DNA from: Mediterranea massiliensis
GTDB taxonomy: Bacteria > Bacteroidota > Bacteroidia > Bacteroidales > Bacteroidaceae
Reading direction: 5' to 3'
DNA: 64,000 bases
Assembly: GCA_015060695.1 (NCBI GenBank)
Contig: SUYA01000002.1
Coordinates: 1-64,000, forward strand
Both the position numbers and the translations under genes were made by a program. Shown here in pieces: positions 1 to 9,070 of this stretch (position 1 is its first letter; each line of letters begins with the position of its first letter). The notes beneath the pieces were generated by a model that was given only the letters and a program-made list of their open reading frames with translations, made no database searches and was not told the origin of the DNA.

Positions 1-347
1 GTCCATCTATCGTGATTGCTTACGCTCCATGTATCAACCACGGTTTGAAGAAGGGTATGGGTAAGGCACAGGCTGAAGAAGCTGCTGCAGTAGAATGCGG
101 TTACTGGCACTTGTGGCGTTACAACCCAGCTCTCGAAGAAGAAGGCAAGAACCCATTCACACTCGACTCTAAGGAACCGAAGTGGGAAGGCTTCCAAGAC
201 TTCTTGAAGGGTGAAGTTCGTTTCGCATCTGTTATGAAGCAATTCCCAGCAGAAGCCGGTGACCTCTTCCAAGCTTGCGAAGAAATGGCTAAGAAGCGTT
301 ATCAAAGCTATGTTCGCATGACTAAGATGGATTGGTCGAACGAATAA
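1..347 (+). CDS. nifJ: Pyruvate:ferredoxin (flavodoxin) oxidoreductase, C-terminal fragment
   Basis: Only the last roughly 114 codons are in the window; the reading frame enters at base 3 and stops at 345-347. The visible part begins with the PSIVIAYAPCINHG segment, which is typical of the thiamine-diphosphate-binding domain of homodimeric PFOR, and continues with the usual C-terminal tail rich in Glu and Lys. The enzyme oxidatively decarboxylates pyruvate to acetyl-CoA with ferredoxin or flavodoxin as electron acceptor, in the cytoplasm of anaerobes. A strong hairpin terminator follows directly, so this is the end of its transcript. Family assignment is firm; the N-terminal domains and Fe-S motifs lie outside the window. 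Confidence 0.9.
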   Translation, partial: PSIVIAYAPCINHGLKKGMGKAQAEEAAAVECGYWHLWRYNPALEEEGKNPFTLDSKEPKWEGFQDFLKGEVRFASVMKQFPAEAGDLFQACEEMAKKRYQSYVRMTKMDWSNE

Positions 348-372
348 TCTCGTTACGAATATACATAAATTT

Positions 373-406
373 AAAGCGGCAATCATTTCGGTTGCCGCTT
401 TTTTTT
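373..406 (+). terminator. Rho-independent terminator after nifJ
   Basis: AAGCGGCAA (374-382) pairs with TTGCCGCTT (392-400) and is followed by an uninterrupted T run to 406. Confidence 0.85.
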
Positions 407-440
407 GGTTAATTATCATCCTTTATTCATCAAAATTCAT

Positions 441-448
441 TACTTTTG
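441..448 (+). promoter_or_regulatory. Bacteroides-type -7 box for the gene at 474
   Basis: TACTTTTG matches TAnnTTTG. It predicts transcription from about 455, which rules out a start codon upstream of it and supports the ATG at 474. No clear -33 TTTG is seen at the proper spacing. Confidence 0.6.
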
Positions 449-473
449 TATCATTCATAACAAACAGACGGCC

Positions 474-869
474 ATGATAAAACAAGATTATTTGTTGCGG
501 ATGATACAAGAAATCGTTGCACTCATTGTAAATGCCTTGCTCAACAAGAAACAGCTAAAAGAGCAGGACTGGAAAGAGTACGACGACTTGACAATGCAGA
601 TTTTAGGCTTTTCCACAAGCAATCTGTTGGAGATGGAAACGGAAGAAATCATCGTTCACTATCAGGACGAGCCCGACAAATGGGGAAAAATCGAACTCGC
701 CGCCCTCACCCTGCTGAAACTATCCGACGAAATGGAAAGCGGACACCTCGTGCTGAAAGCCCGACTCAGAGAAAAAGGCATCGAATTGTTAGAGCAAGTT
801 CAAGCCCATAGCCCCACCTTTTCGCTGCAACGCATCCAGCTTCTGGAGATGATAAAAAGTCACATTTAG
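474..869 (+). CDS. Conserved hypothetical protein (131 aa)
   Basis: A 131-residue soluble, helix-rich, acidic protein with no signal peptide or membrane segment. It starts MIKQDYLLRMIQEIV and carries many Leu and Glu residues, suggesting a small helical bundle. The ATG at 474 is chosen because a -7 promoter box lies at 441-448; a longer in-frame reading from 405 would begin upstream of the promoter. It sits alone between the nifJ terminator and another single gene with its own promoter. I do not recognise a catalytic motif or a named family with certainty, and give no function. Confidence 0.7.
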   Translation: MIKQDYLLRMIQEIVALIVNALLNKKQLKEQDWKEYDDLTMQILGFSTSNLLEMETEEIIVHYQDEPDKWGKIELAALTLLKLSDEMESGHLVLKARLREKGIELLEQVQAHSPTFSLQRIQLLEMIKSHI

Positions 870-888
870 CAAGAATTAAGAGAGTTGA

Positions 889-920
889 TTTGTACACTCG
901 GCCTACAACCCCTATCTTTG
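889..920 (+). promoter_or_regulatory. Complete Bacteroides-type promoter (-33 TTTG, -7 TATCTTTG)
   Basis: TTTG at 889-892 and TATCTTTG at 913-920 are separated by exactly 20 bp, the expected spacing. Predicted start of transcription is near 927, 16 bp before the ATG at 943. Confidence 0.75.
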
Positions 921-942
921 CCCCAAAAGAATTAACAGATAG

Positions 943-1299
943 ATGGAATATTTTAGGCAAGGCTTCGTAGTGAAACTGATGGCAATCTTCATGATTGTTG
1001 TCATCCCATTCGACACACTCGACTACCTCAACGAGCAGATATCCATCCCCACCTCCAGCGCCAACGGACAAGTGCTTCAAAATGCCGATGATGAACAGGC
1101 CGAAAACGACATAGCCCATTTCTCATCCCACCGCACAGGCATCAAGAAAATCCGCATCCGCATATCCATGTGGCTGAACGAGCTATTTGGCCTTCCCACA
1201 ACCGAAAGCAGACATCCGCATCCGCTTACCGGCCATGCCAACTCATCCTTGTGGCGGCCCTGCCCCTTGCGCACGCTGTTTTGCGTCTTCCGGCTTTAG
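943..1299 (+). CDS. Small hypothetical membrane-anchored protein (118 aa), 3' end uncertain
   Basis: An ATG 16 bp downstream of a well-formed promoter opens a 118-codon frame. Residues about 8-25 (FVVKLMAIFMIVVIPFDT) form one hydrophobic segment, followed by a polar region ending in basic residues IKKIRIRI. The last 30 or so residues are of low-complexity Pro/Cys/Arg composition, and other frames over 1170-1400 stay open with hydrophobic runs, so the natural C terminus may differ, either through a sequencing error or a true frameshift. It lies 109 bp upstream of the CNNM-family gene. Expression is supported by the promoter; function is unknown. Confidence 0.5.
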   Translation: MEYFRQGFVVKLMAIFMIVVIPFDTLDYLNEQISIPTSSANGQVLQNADDEQAENDIAHFSSHRTGIKKIRIRISMWLNELFGLPTTESRHPHPLTGHANSSLWRPCPLRTLFCVFRL

Positions 1300-1408
1300 C
1301 CTGCCGTCGGGGGGCTGTTTCATCATCCCTACTGCTCTGCACTATCATTATACCAATTATTTTTATTCACATACCGATGCTACATAAGCACCGGTCAAAA
1401 TCATTATT

Positions 1409-2449
1409 ATGGCACTCGTTATATTTTATCTACTTTTGGCACTCTCCGTGTCGTTCCTCTGTTCGGTACTCGAAGCCGTACTTCTATCCACCCCTATGCC
1501 TTTCATCACCATGAAAGAGCAAGAAGGCAGCAAAAATGCCCCGTTAATGAAACGATTAAAGTCAGACATTGACAAGCCCATCTCGGCCATCCTTTCGCTC
1601 AACACCATTGCCCACACCGTAGGTTCGGCGGGTGTTGGTGCCGAAGCCGTGAAGGTGTTTGGCGAAGCCTACTTCGGCGTTATCTCGGCCATCCTCACCA
1701 TCCTGATTCTTGTCTTGTCCGAAATCATCCCCAAGACCATCGGTTCCTACTACTGGCGTCAGTTGGCCATGCCGGCCGCTTCCATCATACGTGGCATGAT
1801 TATCATCAGCTACCCCCTTGTATGGCTCTCTGAGTGGATTACCAAGCTCGTTGCCTCCAACAAGCAGCCCCTCTCCGTCAGCCGCGAAGAGGTATCGGCC
1901 ATGGTGAGCGTAGGCACCCAGGAGGGTGTTTTCGAGTCATCCGAAAATCAGATGATTCAGAACCTCTTCAAGCTGAACAGCATCACCCTCTACGAAATCA
2001 TGACGCCTCGCACGGTGGCCATCACCGCTTCCGAGAAAACACCTCTGAAAGAATTTTATGCCAATCAGATGCACCGCATCTATTCGCGCATCCCCGTTTA
2101 CGATGACAATCCCGACTTCATCACCGGTTTCGTATTGAAGCAAACCCTGCTCGAAGAGCTGGCCGAAGACCACTTCGACAAGCAGCTCAAGGACATCCGT
2201 CGCCCCATCCTGAGTTTCAACGAAGAGGCGTTGGTAAGCGACGTTTGGGAAGAGATGCTCAAGAAGAAAGAGCACATTGCGCAGGTGCAAAACGAGTATG
2301 GTTGCTTCCTGGGCATCGTCACCATGGAAGACATCATCGAAACCATCACCGGACAAGAAATCATGGACGAAAGCGACACTGTAGTCGACCTCCAGGCCTA
2401 TGCTCGCGAGAAGTGGCAACGCGCCGTGAAGTTCAAGAAAAAGTTATAA
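1409..2449 (+). CDS. CNNM/CBS-domain membrane protein (hemolysin C/CorC-like)
   Basis: 346 aa. Residues 1-170 carry the DUF21 (CNNM transmembrane) domain with several hydrophobic helices, including ALVIFYLLLALSVSFLCSV at the N terminus and a helix around ISAILTILILVLSEIIPKTI. Residues about 190-320 form a CBS pair, starting with the family hallmark EIMTPRTV and ending ENYGCF-like QNEYGCFLGIVTMEDIIE. The protein is short compared with bacterial members that add a C-terminal CorC/HlyC domain, which is absent here. Family members are linked to Mg2+ or Co2+ transport or extrusion; the older name hemolysin is unsupported. Inner membrane location is inferred. Confidence 0.85.
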   Translation: MALVIFYLLLALSVSFLCSVLEAVLLSTPMPFITMKEQEGSKNAPLMKRLKSDIDKPISAILSLNTIAHTVGSAGVGAEAVKVFGEAYFGVISAILTILILVLSEIIPKTIGSYYWRQLAMPAASIIRGMIIISYPLVWLSEWITKLVASNKQPLSVSREEVSAMVSVGTQEGVFESSENQMIQNLFKLNSITLYEIMTPRTVAITASEKTPLKEFYANQMHRIYSRIPVYDDNPDFITGFVLKQTLLEELAEDHFDKQLKDIRRPILSFNEEALVSDVWEEMLKKKEHIAQVQNEYGCFLGIVTMEDIIETITGQEIMDESDTVVDLQAYAREKWQRAVKFKKKL

Positions 2450-2540
2450 ATTAGGGATAGTCACGAAATAGATTTATAAACATAACCAATTGATTGTCAA
2501 AGTAATAAATATTTAGTATTTTAGTAATGAGAAATAAAAA

Positions 2541-2578
2541 TTCCTCCGAACACCGTGAAAAAGTGACTTTCGGAGGAA
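2541..2578. terminator. Hairpin downstream of the CNNM gene
   Basis: TTCCTCCGAA (2541-2550) pairs perfectly with TTCGGAGGAA (2569-2578). The T-rich tract lies on the left side, so the hairpin reads best as a terminator on the minus strand (hairpin then TTTTTATTT), although it also lies 90 bp past the plus-strand CNNM stop. Confidence 0.45.
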
Positions 2579-2747
2579 ATGAGCAAAAATAACTCATGGC
2601 AAAAGTACGAAATTTATCTGACACTCAGCAACAGATTACATTTACAGGGTTTGTTTTTATCAGAAATATGTGGAGACCTTCAAGTCATCGGAAACTTGGA
2701 CGGATCAAGTCACTCCTTCCTCTTCGAGAGATGGCAATATCGTTCGG

Positions 2748-3037
2748 ATTGATTGAATAGAAGCCAAAGAGCATAAGGGTCAAGCGAGGCAGAAACTTTT
2801 CTTTACACCAGAAGGCAAGATGGAATTGGCATTCTTGAAGATATATACAGGCTTGTCGGCTCCTAAGTTGATGGAAGCTTTGAATGGAAACACCCATTAG
2901 CAAATCTTCTGTGGCGTCAGGATCACTCCTGAAAACCAGTTGACAAACTACAAGTTGATTGACAACATACTATTGGAACTATCCAGAAAATTGAAGATCC
3001 ATGCGCAAGAGACGGAATGTTTTTGGTTAGTGGTGTA
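2748..3037 (+). pseudogene. Decayed insertion-sequence transposase fragment
   Basis: Read in the frame of 2763, the DNA encodes KLFFTPEGKMELAFLKIY, then APKLMEALNGN, then after an in-frame TAG at 2898-2900 a run with LTNYKLIDNILLELSRKL. This pattern resembles the N-terminal part of Bacteroides transposases of the IS5/IS1182 kind (DUF772-like domain). A second stop lies at 2754-2756, and the frame closes near 3037 with no DDE domain. No terminal inverted repeats were recognised. This 2450-3095 interval otherwise holds only the hairpin at 2541 and a possible minus-strand -7 box at 2600-2607. Confidence 0.6.
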
Positions 3038-3067
3038 AAAAAATTACGGTGGGAATCCCACCGTAAT
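3036..3067 (-). terminator. Terminator of the DUF805 gene
   Basis: ATTACGGTGGG (3043-3053) and CCCACCGTAAT (3057-3067) form an 11-bp stem; on the minus strand it is followed by a T run. Confidence 0.8.
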
Positions 3068-3095
3068 TAAATCATATAAGAACTATCATATTTCA

Positions 3096-3416
3096 TTATA
3101 TTCCTTTTGGATTTTCACCATATTGGTTAGCCCCGGGTTGGCTATCGCAAACATAGAAATAAATGAGAATAAGGTTTACCAATGGTAATAAAGCCAATAA
3201 CAACCACCATCCGCTACGACCTGTGTCGTGCAAACGACGCACACTAACAGCAATACCAGGAATCAACGCCAACAATCCCCAAATAATATTCACAATAGGA
3301 ATGATACCAATGATTACATTGAGTAGTACAAACCACCAATACTCTGAACGACGAGCGCGTCCACTTAATGTAGCATACTTACTAAAGCATGCTTTAATTG
3401 CTTCAAAAAATCCCAT
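3096..3416 (-). CDS. DUF805 family inner-membrane protein
   Basis: 106 aa, short and hydrophobic. The DUF805 hallmarks are visible: the N-terminal amphipathic stretch, SGRARRSEYWWF, and the middle motif SVRRLHDTGRSGWW, with about three membrane helices. The length fits the YhaH-like family. Function in this family is not established. It is a single-gene unit with its own -7 box upstream at 3455-3462 and a terminator just after it. Confidence 0.9.
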   Translation of the reverse strand: MGFFEAIKACFSKYATLSGRARRSEYWWFVLLNVIIGIIPIVNIIWGLLALIPGIAVSVRRLHDTGRSGWWLLLALLPLVNLILIYFYVCDSQPGANQYGENPKGI

Positions 3417-3454
3417 AATACATTTTTTAGGTTAATAAATGTTTGTTTACAAGG

Positions 3455-3462
3455 CAAAGATA
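3455..3462 (-). promoter_or_regulatory. -7 box for the DUF805 gene
   Basis: CAAAGATA on the plus strand is TATCTTTG on the minus strand, 39 bp upstream of the start codon. The rest of 3463-3654 shows no gene. Confidence 0.6.
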
Positions 3463-3654
3463 ATAAAAGTTTTTTAATTTTATCAATAGAATTGTCGAAA
3501 ATAAAAAAGTACCCACATTTTTGAATATCATAGGTTAATTACGTAAGTTAGTGCGCTCAAAACAAGTTGTTTATGTTCGAAAAAGAAATCAATGTATACG
3601 AAGGGACGCGAAAACCTACCGGGCATGTTAAAGTAACTTGCTTGAATTGAACAC

Positions 3655-3686
3655 AAAAAAGGCGGATGATTAAATCTCCGCCTTTT
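3655..3686 (-). terminator. Terminator of the family-10-like hydrolase gene
   Basis: AAAAAAGGCGGA (3655-3666) and TCCGCCTTTT (3677-3686) form a short GC-rich stem with A/T-rich flanks on both sides, so it may work in both directions. Confidence 0.75.
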
Positions 3687-3694
3687 CTTCTTTA

Positions 3695-5206
3695 TCATAG
3701 CTTTACCTTCTTTTTCACCGGTTTCGACTCGTTATGCAAACGGTCTAATGCAGTCACTACATATTGGTATCTTGTTTTTCCATCCTCGTAGGGCAACTTA
3801 TAATAAGGATTGCGCGTAATGGCTACAATGTGTGTGGGGTCTTCTATATTTACCTCTTCTTTTGCCTCAAAACGATATACGACGTATTGCACCGGGCGAT
3901 TCATTTCTTCCTTCCATTTCGGGGCTGTCCAAAATAAGATATACCCGTCTTCTGTCCATACCGGTTTCACTTTACGTACCTTGGCAGGAGGCTCGTTATC
4001 CATAAACTCGAATATAGGAGGCAAAGCCGGATATTTATGATATTCCTTTATCAAAGCGTCTCTATATTTTCCCTCATTGGCAACAACTGATACCCCCGGC
4101 CATTGACAACTACCTCCGATGGTTTGATATTGACGTTGCAACTTCATTTTCAAAGGTAATTGATTGATGTTCGGATTGTTTGGGTCGGCATTCTTTAGGG
4201 TATTGCTGACTGATTGGCCTATAAATAACGGACGACCGCCTGTATTCTTCGCCCACCATTCCAACAATATGCCATAGTCTGCCAACGGATGTCCTACATG
4301 CCAATATATCTGAGGTATATTATAGTCTATCCAACCCTCTTTAGCCCAAAGCAAGACATCGGCATAAAGGGCATCGTAGTTTTCCAAACCGTTGGTAGCA
4401 CTACCCAAGGGGTCGCTCTTCTGATTGCGATAGATACCAAAAGGTGAGACACCAAATTTCACCCAAGGCTTGATGCCACGTACTGTTTCGTGAATTTGTT
4501 TGATAAGCACATTCACATTGTTTCTTCGCCAATCGCCCAAATCGGTAAATCCGTTAGGAGTGCGTTTAAAATTCTCCACATCGGGAAATTCCTCTCCGGC
4601 TATCGGATAGGGATAGAAATAGTCGTCCATATGAATAGCGTCTATGTCATATCTGGAAACAATGTCGCTGATCACTTGACAGATAAAGTCACGTGATTCT
4701 TTCAAAGCCGGATTGAAATAGAGTTGAGTGCCATATTTTACGAACCATTCCGGATGTTTATAATAAATATGGGTAGAGGCTAATTTGTTATCTAAGTTTG
4801 TTTTTACTCGATAAGGGTTAATCCAGGCGTGAAACTCCATGCTCCGCTTATGACATTCGTCAATCATAAACTGCATAGGATCCCAATAAGGCGAAGGTGC
4901 CTGTCCCTGTACTCCGGTTAAGAATCTACTCCAAGGTTCCAATTTTGAGGGATAGAGAGCATCCGCCTCCGGACGTACTTGAAAGATGATGGCATTAATC
5001 CCGGCCTCTTGCAACGAGTTAAGTTGTTCTACCAATGTCTGTTTCAATTTCTCGGTAGGAATACCTTTATAATGTCCGCTAACCGAATGTAACCATGCGG
5101 CCCGAAATTCTCTTTTAGGATAAGCACCCACTTGCTTTATTTGAGCAGGAAGTTCGTTTATCAGAAGTCCCAGCATCAAGAAAAGGAATAAAAATCTTTG
5201 TTTCAT
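3695..5206 (-). CDS. Family-10-like glycosyl hydrolase (GHL10/DUF187), secreted
   Basis: 503 aa with an N-terminal signal peptide (MKQRFLFLFLMLGLLINELPAQ). The catalytic-type TIM barrel spans roughly residues 30-400, with family features FRAAWLHSVSG near the start, INAIIFQVRPEADALYPS, the acidic AIHMDDYFYPYP segment and the FHAWINPYR strand. About 90 C-terminal residues look like a fibronectin-III-type beta domain (WTAPKWKEE, YVVYRF, YQYVVTALD). GHL10 proteins are thought to act on cell-wall or exopolysaccharide glycans; the substrate here is unknown. It is divergently transcribed from the uvrA-family gene with back-to-back promoter boxes. Confidence 0.85.
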   Translation of the reverse strand: MKQRFLFLFLMLGLLINELPAQIKQVGAYPKREFRAAWLHSVSGHYKGIPTEKLKQTLVEQLNSLQEAGINAIIFQVRPEADALYPSKLEPWSRFLTGVQGQAPSPYWDPMQFMIDECHKRSMEFHAWINPYRVKTNLDNKLASTHIYYKHPEWFVKYGTQLYFNPALKESRDFICQVISDIVSRYDIDAIHMDDYFYPYPIAGEEFPDVENFKRTPNGFTDLGDWRRNNVNVLIKQIHETVRGIKPWVKFGVSPFGIYRNQKSDPLGSATNGLENYDALYADVLLWAKEGWIDYNIPQIYWHVGHPLADYGILLEWWAKNTGGRPLFIGQSVSNTLKNADPNNPNINQLPLKMKLQRQYQTIGGSCQWPGVSVVANEGKYRDALIKEYHKYPALPPIFEFMDNEPPAKVRKVKPVWTEDGYILFWTAPKWKEEMNRPVQYVVYRFEAKEEVNIEDPTHIVAITRNPYYKLPYEDGKTRYQYVVTALDRLHNESKPVKKKVKL

Positions 5207-5232
5207 TTTCTTCTTTTTAATTTATTGCGTGA

Positions 5233-5261
5233 CAAAGATAATGAATATCTGATTATCTTTG
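5233..5261. promoter_or_regulatory. Back-to-back divergent -7 boxes
   Basis: CAAAGATA at 5233-5240 is a minus-strand TATCTTTG for the hydrolase gene; TATCTTTG at 5254-5261 serves the uvrA-family gene. Only 13 bp separate the two boxes. Confidence 0.65.
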
Positions 5262-5285
5262 CACTTTGAAGCAAAAATATGAATT

Positions 5286-8057
5286 ATGCCGGAGAATAAA
5301 TCCATCTATATAAAAGGTGCTCGCGTCAACAACCTCAAAAACATTGATGTGAAGATACCACGCAACAAACTGATTGTTATTACCGGATTATCGGGTTCGG
5401 GAAAGTCATCATTAGCCTTCGATACCCTTTATGCAGAAGGGCAACGACGATATGTGGAAAGCCTCAGCAGCTATGCTCGCCAATTCTTAGGACGAATGAC
5501 GAAACCAGAGTGCGACTTCATCAAAGGTATTCCACCGGCCATAGCCATTGAACAGAAGGTTTCGAGCCGTAATCCACGCTCTACCGTCGGTACTTCTACC
5601 GAGATTTATGAATACCTGCGCCTGCTCTTTGCCCGGATAGGTCGCACGTTCAGCCCCATAAGCGGAGTAGAGGTAAAAAAACACTCTACCGAGGACATAG
5701 TCAACTGCATGCTTCAACAACCAGAGGGCACACGCTTTACGGTGCTTTCACCCATTTTGTTGCGTGGACGCACGCTTACCGAGCAACTCGCCATCTACCT
5801 TAAACAAGGATTCAACCGCATTGAAGTAAACGGTGAAAACCTATACATAGACGAATATACTCCTAATGAAAAGGATATGGTTTTCCTGCTCATCGACCGA
5901 ATGAGTTGTTCGACGGGAAAAGACACTATCAGCCGACTTACCGATTCTGCCGAAACGGCCATGTACGAAGGCGATGGCGCTTGCTTACTTCGCTTTTATG
6001 AAAATGACGGCTCTACACATTTGCACCGCTTCAGTACAAAATTTGAAGCCGACGGCATAAAATTCGAGGAACCTACCGACCAAATGTTCTCATTCAACTC
6101 ACCCATCGGTGCCTGCCCCGAATGCGAAGGATTCGGACGTGTCATTGGCATAGACGAACACTTGGTCATACCCGACCGTTCGCTATCGGTGTACGATGGT
6201 GCCGTGGTGTGTTGGCGAGGTGAAAAGATGAGCGAATGGAAGGAAATGGTAATTCGCGGTGCCGAAAAAGCCGGATTCCCCATCTTCACTCCTTACTATG
6301 AGTTAAGCGACGAGCACCGACGGATGCTTTGGGAGGGTTGCAGATACTTTGAAGGCATCAACGCCTTCTTTAAAATGGTTCAAGAAAATCAATACAAAAT
6401 ACAATACCGAGTAATGTTAGCTCGTTATCGTGGCAAGACGTTGTGTCCTAAGTGCCACGGCACTCGCCTAAAGCCAGAAGCAAGTTATGTCAAGGTGGGA
6501 GGCCGTAGTATCAGCGAATTGGTTGACTTACCCATCAGCGAATTAAAACAATTTTTCGACACGCTGAAGCTCACCCCACATGAAACTGAAATAGCCAAAC
6601 GCATCTTGACAGAGATAAGCAGCCGCATCCGCTTCTTGATGGATGTAGGCCTCAGCTATCTGACATTAAACCGTTTAAGCAATTCTCTATCGGGCGGCGA
6701 AAGTCAACGCATCAATTTGGCCACATCATTAGGCAGTAGTCTGGTGGGAAGTCTATACATATTAGACGAGCCCAGTATCGGCCTCCATAGCCGAGACACA
6801 GACAAACTTATTAAAGTACTACGCCAACTACAAGAATTAGGAAATACCGTCATTGTTGTAGAACACGACGAAGAGATTATCCGAGCCGCCGACTATATCA
6901 TAGACATCGGCCCCAAAGCCGGACGATTGGGAGGGGAAGTCGTTTATCAAGGCGACATGCACGATTTACAAGCAGGTAGCCAAAGCTATACGGTTCAATA
7001 TCTGTTAGGAGAAGAAAGAATACCCATCCCCCAACATCATCGTCCTTGGAATAACTACATTGAACTGAAAGGAGCGCGAGAAAACAACTTGAAGGGAGTA
7101 GATGTACGCTTCCCACTGAATGTCATGACGGTAGTAACCGGCGTCAGTGGTTCGGGGAAAAGCAGTTTGGTGCGCACCGTATTCTATCGTGCACTGAAGC
7201 GTGAATTGGATGAGTGTAACGAACGTCCGGGTGAGTTCTCAAGCATAGGAGGCGACTTGCGCAACCTGCGTAATGTTGAATTTATAGATCAAAATCCTAT
7301 CGGAAAATCATCGCGCAGCAATCCGGTCACCTATGTAAAAGCCTACGATGAAATAAGAAAACTTTTTGCCGAACAACCCCTTGCCAAGCAGTTGGGATTC
7401 TCGGCCGGCTACTTCAGCTTCAATAGCGAAGGTGGACGATGTGAGGAGTGCAAGGGTGAAGGCACTATCACCGTAGAAATGCAATTCATGGCCGACTTGA
7501 CTTTAGAGTGTGAAGCATGTCATGGCAAACGTTTCAAGAAAGAAACATTGGAGGTCAAGTTTCACAACCACAACATTCATGATGTGTTAGAAATGACCGT
7601 CAATCAAGCCATCGAGTTTTTCACCGAACACAAACAAAAGAAAATTGTCAGACGACTACAACCGCTTCAAGACGTAGGCTTGGGATACATCAAGTTAGGA
7701 CAATCCTCATCCACCCTTTCGGGCGGCGAAAACCAACGTGTAAAACTGGCCTACTACCTAAGTTTAGAGAAGAACGACCCCACAATGTTCATCTTCGACG
7801 AGCCTACCACAGGCCTCCATTTTCACGACATCAAGAAGTTGCTCGAAGCATTCGATGCTTTGATTCTTCGTGGACACAGCATTATCATCATCGAACACAA
7901 CTTGGATGTGATAAAATGTGCCGATTACATTATCGACTTAGGGCCCGAAGGTGGCGACCGAGGCGGCTATATAGTAACTTGTGGCACCCCCGAACAGGTA
8001 GCCCAATGTGCCGCCAGCTACACCGGTCAGTTCTTGCAAGAGAAGCTACTTCAGTAG
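5286..8057 (+). CDS. uvrA: UvrA-family excinuclease ATPase subunit
   Basis: 923 aa, near the usual UvrA length. Two ABC modules are visible: Walker A GLSGSGKS at 34-41 and GVSGSGKSS near 620, ABC signatures LSGGES and LSGGEN, and D-loops LDEPSIGLH and FDEPTTGLH. Cys pairs [25 protein letters not shown] and CEACHGKR account for the zinc modules. UvrA dimers scan DNA and load UvrB in nucleotide excision repair. Bacteroidales genomes often carry more than one UvrA-type protein, so this may be a paralogue; the second module shows unusual wording (LHFHDI). It is a single-gene unit. Confidence 0.85.
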   Translation: MPENKSIYIKGARVNNLKNIDVKIPRNKLIVITGLSGSGKSSLAFDTLYAEGQRRYVESLSSYARQFLGRMTKPECDFIKGIPPAIAIEQKVSSRNPRSTVGTSTEIYEYLRLLFARIGRTFSPISGVEVKKHSTEDIVNCMLQQPEGTRFTVLSPILLRGRTLTEQLAIYLKQGFNRIEVNGENLYIDEYTPNEKDMVFLLIDRMSCSTGKDTISRLTDSAETAMYEGDGACLLRFYENDGSTHLHRFSTKFEADGIKFEEPTDQMFSFNSPIGACPECEGFGRVIGIDEHLVIPDRSLSVYDGAVVCWRGEKMSEWKEMVIRGAEKAGFPIFTPYYELSDEHRRMLWEGCRYFEGINAFFKMVQENQYKIQYRVMLARYRGKTLCPKCHGTRLKPEASYVKVGGRSISELVDLPISELKQFFDTLKLTPHETEIAKRILTEISSRIRFLMDVGLSYLTLNRLSNSLSGGESQRINLATSLGSSLVGSLYILDEPSIGLHSRDTDKLIKVLRQLQELGNTVIVVEHDEEIIRAADYIIDIGPKAGRLGGEVVYQGDMHDLQAGSQSYTVQYLLGEERIPIPQHHRPWNNYIELKGARENNLKGVDVRFPLNVMTVVTGVSGSGKSSLVRTVFYRALKRELDECNERPGEFSSIGGDLRNLRNVEFIDQNPIGKSSRSNPVTYVKAYDEIRKLFAEQPLAKQLGFSAGYFSFNSEGGRCEECKGEGTITVEMQFMADLTLECEACHGKRFKKETLEVKFHNHNIHDVLEMTVNQAIEFFTEHKQKKIVRRLQPLQDVGLGYIKLGQSSSTLSGGENQRVKLAYYLSLEKNDPTMFIFDEPTTGLHFHDIKKLLEAFDALILRGHSIIIIEHNLDVIKCADYIIDLGPEGGDRGGYIVTCGTPEQVAQCAASYTGQFLQEKLLQ

Positions 8058-8095
8058 TTGGTGTGTTGCATGTTGCGGTTTCATCGCAGCATCCA

Positions 8096-8290
8096 TCACC
8101 CAGCTTCATAACGTTTCAAGGCCTGGGTCGGTTCGTAGGCAATGCGTTGGCGCAACGATTCGGGCGCAAGCACCTGCACCTGTTGCCCCATGGAGAGGAT
8201 AAGTTGGGGCAGCTCAAAATTCTGTTGCACTTCAATCTCTATAACCACCCCTTCCACGTCAGCACTTATTTTGCGTTGCGTGCCGTGCAA
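8096..8290 (-). pseudogene. Remnant of a WYL-domain regulator (C-terminal part)
   Basis: The minus strand encodes ELPQLILSMGQQVQVLAPES followed by LRQRIAYEP, the pattern of the C-terminal extension of WYL-domain transcriptional regulators. Upstream in the same frame there is a stop at 8318-8320 and neither a helix-turn-helix nor the WYL core, so only the tail survives. It lies just beyond the uvrA-family stop. Confidence 0.45.
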
Positions 8291-8349
8291 GGGAGAAAAA
8301 AGAAGAATCAGCAGGCTTTATTTCAAGCAGCATAGACTATCAAAAAAAA

Positions 8350-8392
8350 GTCAGCCGGTGAGTAGGTTCCTATATCGCACTCACTTGCTGAC
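8350..8392. terminator. Long imperfect hairpin with T runs on both sides
   Basis: GTCAGCCGGTGAGT (8350-8363) pairs with ACTCACTTGCTGAC (8379-8392) at 12 of 14 positions. It is flanked by an A run on the left and a T run on the right, as in bidirectional terminators. Confidence 0.6.
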
Positions 8393-8868
8393 ATTTTTCA
8401 TGAATCCGTTGGCGGTAGTTGCGTAGCAATATCCACGCAGTCCGATAGCCTACACCAAAGGTAATTAAATTATACAAATCCATTTTCTCAACTCGCTCTG
8501 CCAACCCTTAGAACAGTTCAATCCGTTGCGTATGTTCAGGGGGATTGTTGTTAGGTAAACTACGCAGAAAATAACTGTTATCTGTTATAACTGTGATAGC
8601 TGCAAAAACGTAAGTTGATTATTTCATCGCGTTTTAAGGACGTTTTCTGCCGATTGGGTAGCACAGAGGCTTGAAGAAAAAATGGGGCGCGTGCGGTGTT
8701 TGTTGGGCGTGTTTTGCCGCTGCTATAGGGGTGGTGAGATGGGGGCTAATTGTAAAAATGAGTTAAAAGGGTGTTTTCTGAAATTTATTTTTCAGTGTAA
8801 ACAGCTAATTTCGTGGCGATTGCATGGTTTGTTGAATTTCAGCGGCACCGAAAAGGGGGTGGCGGATG

Positions 8869-8876
8869 TAACTTTG
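8869..8876 (+). promoter_or_regulatory. Candidate -7 box upstream of the smalltalk gene
   Basis: TAACTTTG fits TAnnTTTG. It lies in the otherwise gene-free interval 8484-9070, about 195 bp before the small ORF, so the transcript would have a long leader or once began with another gene. Confidence 0.4.
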
Positions 8877-8897
8877 CAAATGTAAGCTTACGAAGAA

Positions 8898-9030
8898 TTT
8901 TTGATTTATGATTTTTGATTTATGATTTATGATTTTTTGGGTTTTTGATTTATGACTATTCTTTAGTGTAAAAATCTAAAGAGGTTTTGAACAACCAAAG
9001 GAAATTAATTATGATTTATGATTTTTGGGG
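8898..9030 (+). repeat. Short A/T-rich repeats (TTTTTGATTTATGA type)
   Basis: The phrase TTTTTGATTTATGA recurs, partly overlapping, in 8898-8955 and appears again in a related form at 9010-9030. It looks like slippage-prone low-complexity DNA within a decayed intergenic region. Confidence 0.6.
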
Positions 9031-9070
9031 GTTACTTAAACAAAACACAAAATGGGAGGGGATGAAGGAT

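Noticed and set aside
8370..8483. 37-codon frame on the minus strand (MDLYNLITF...)
   Set aside because: Looks protein-like but has no promoter box or ribosome-binding site, and it ends inside a hairpin; too weak to list as a gene.
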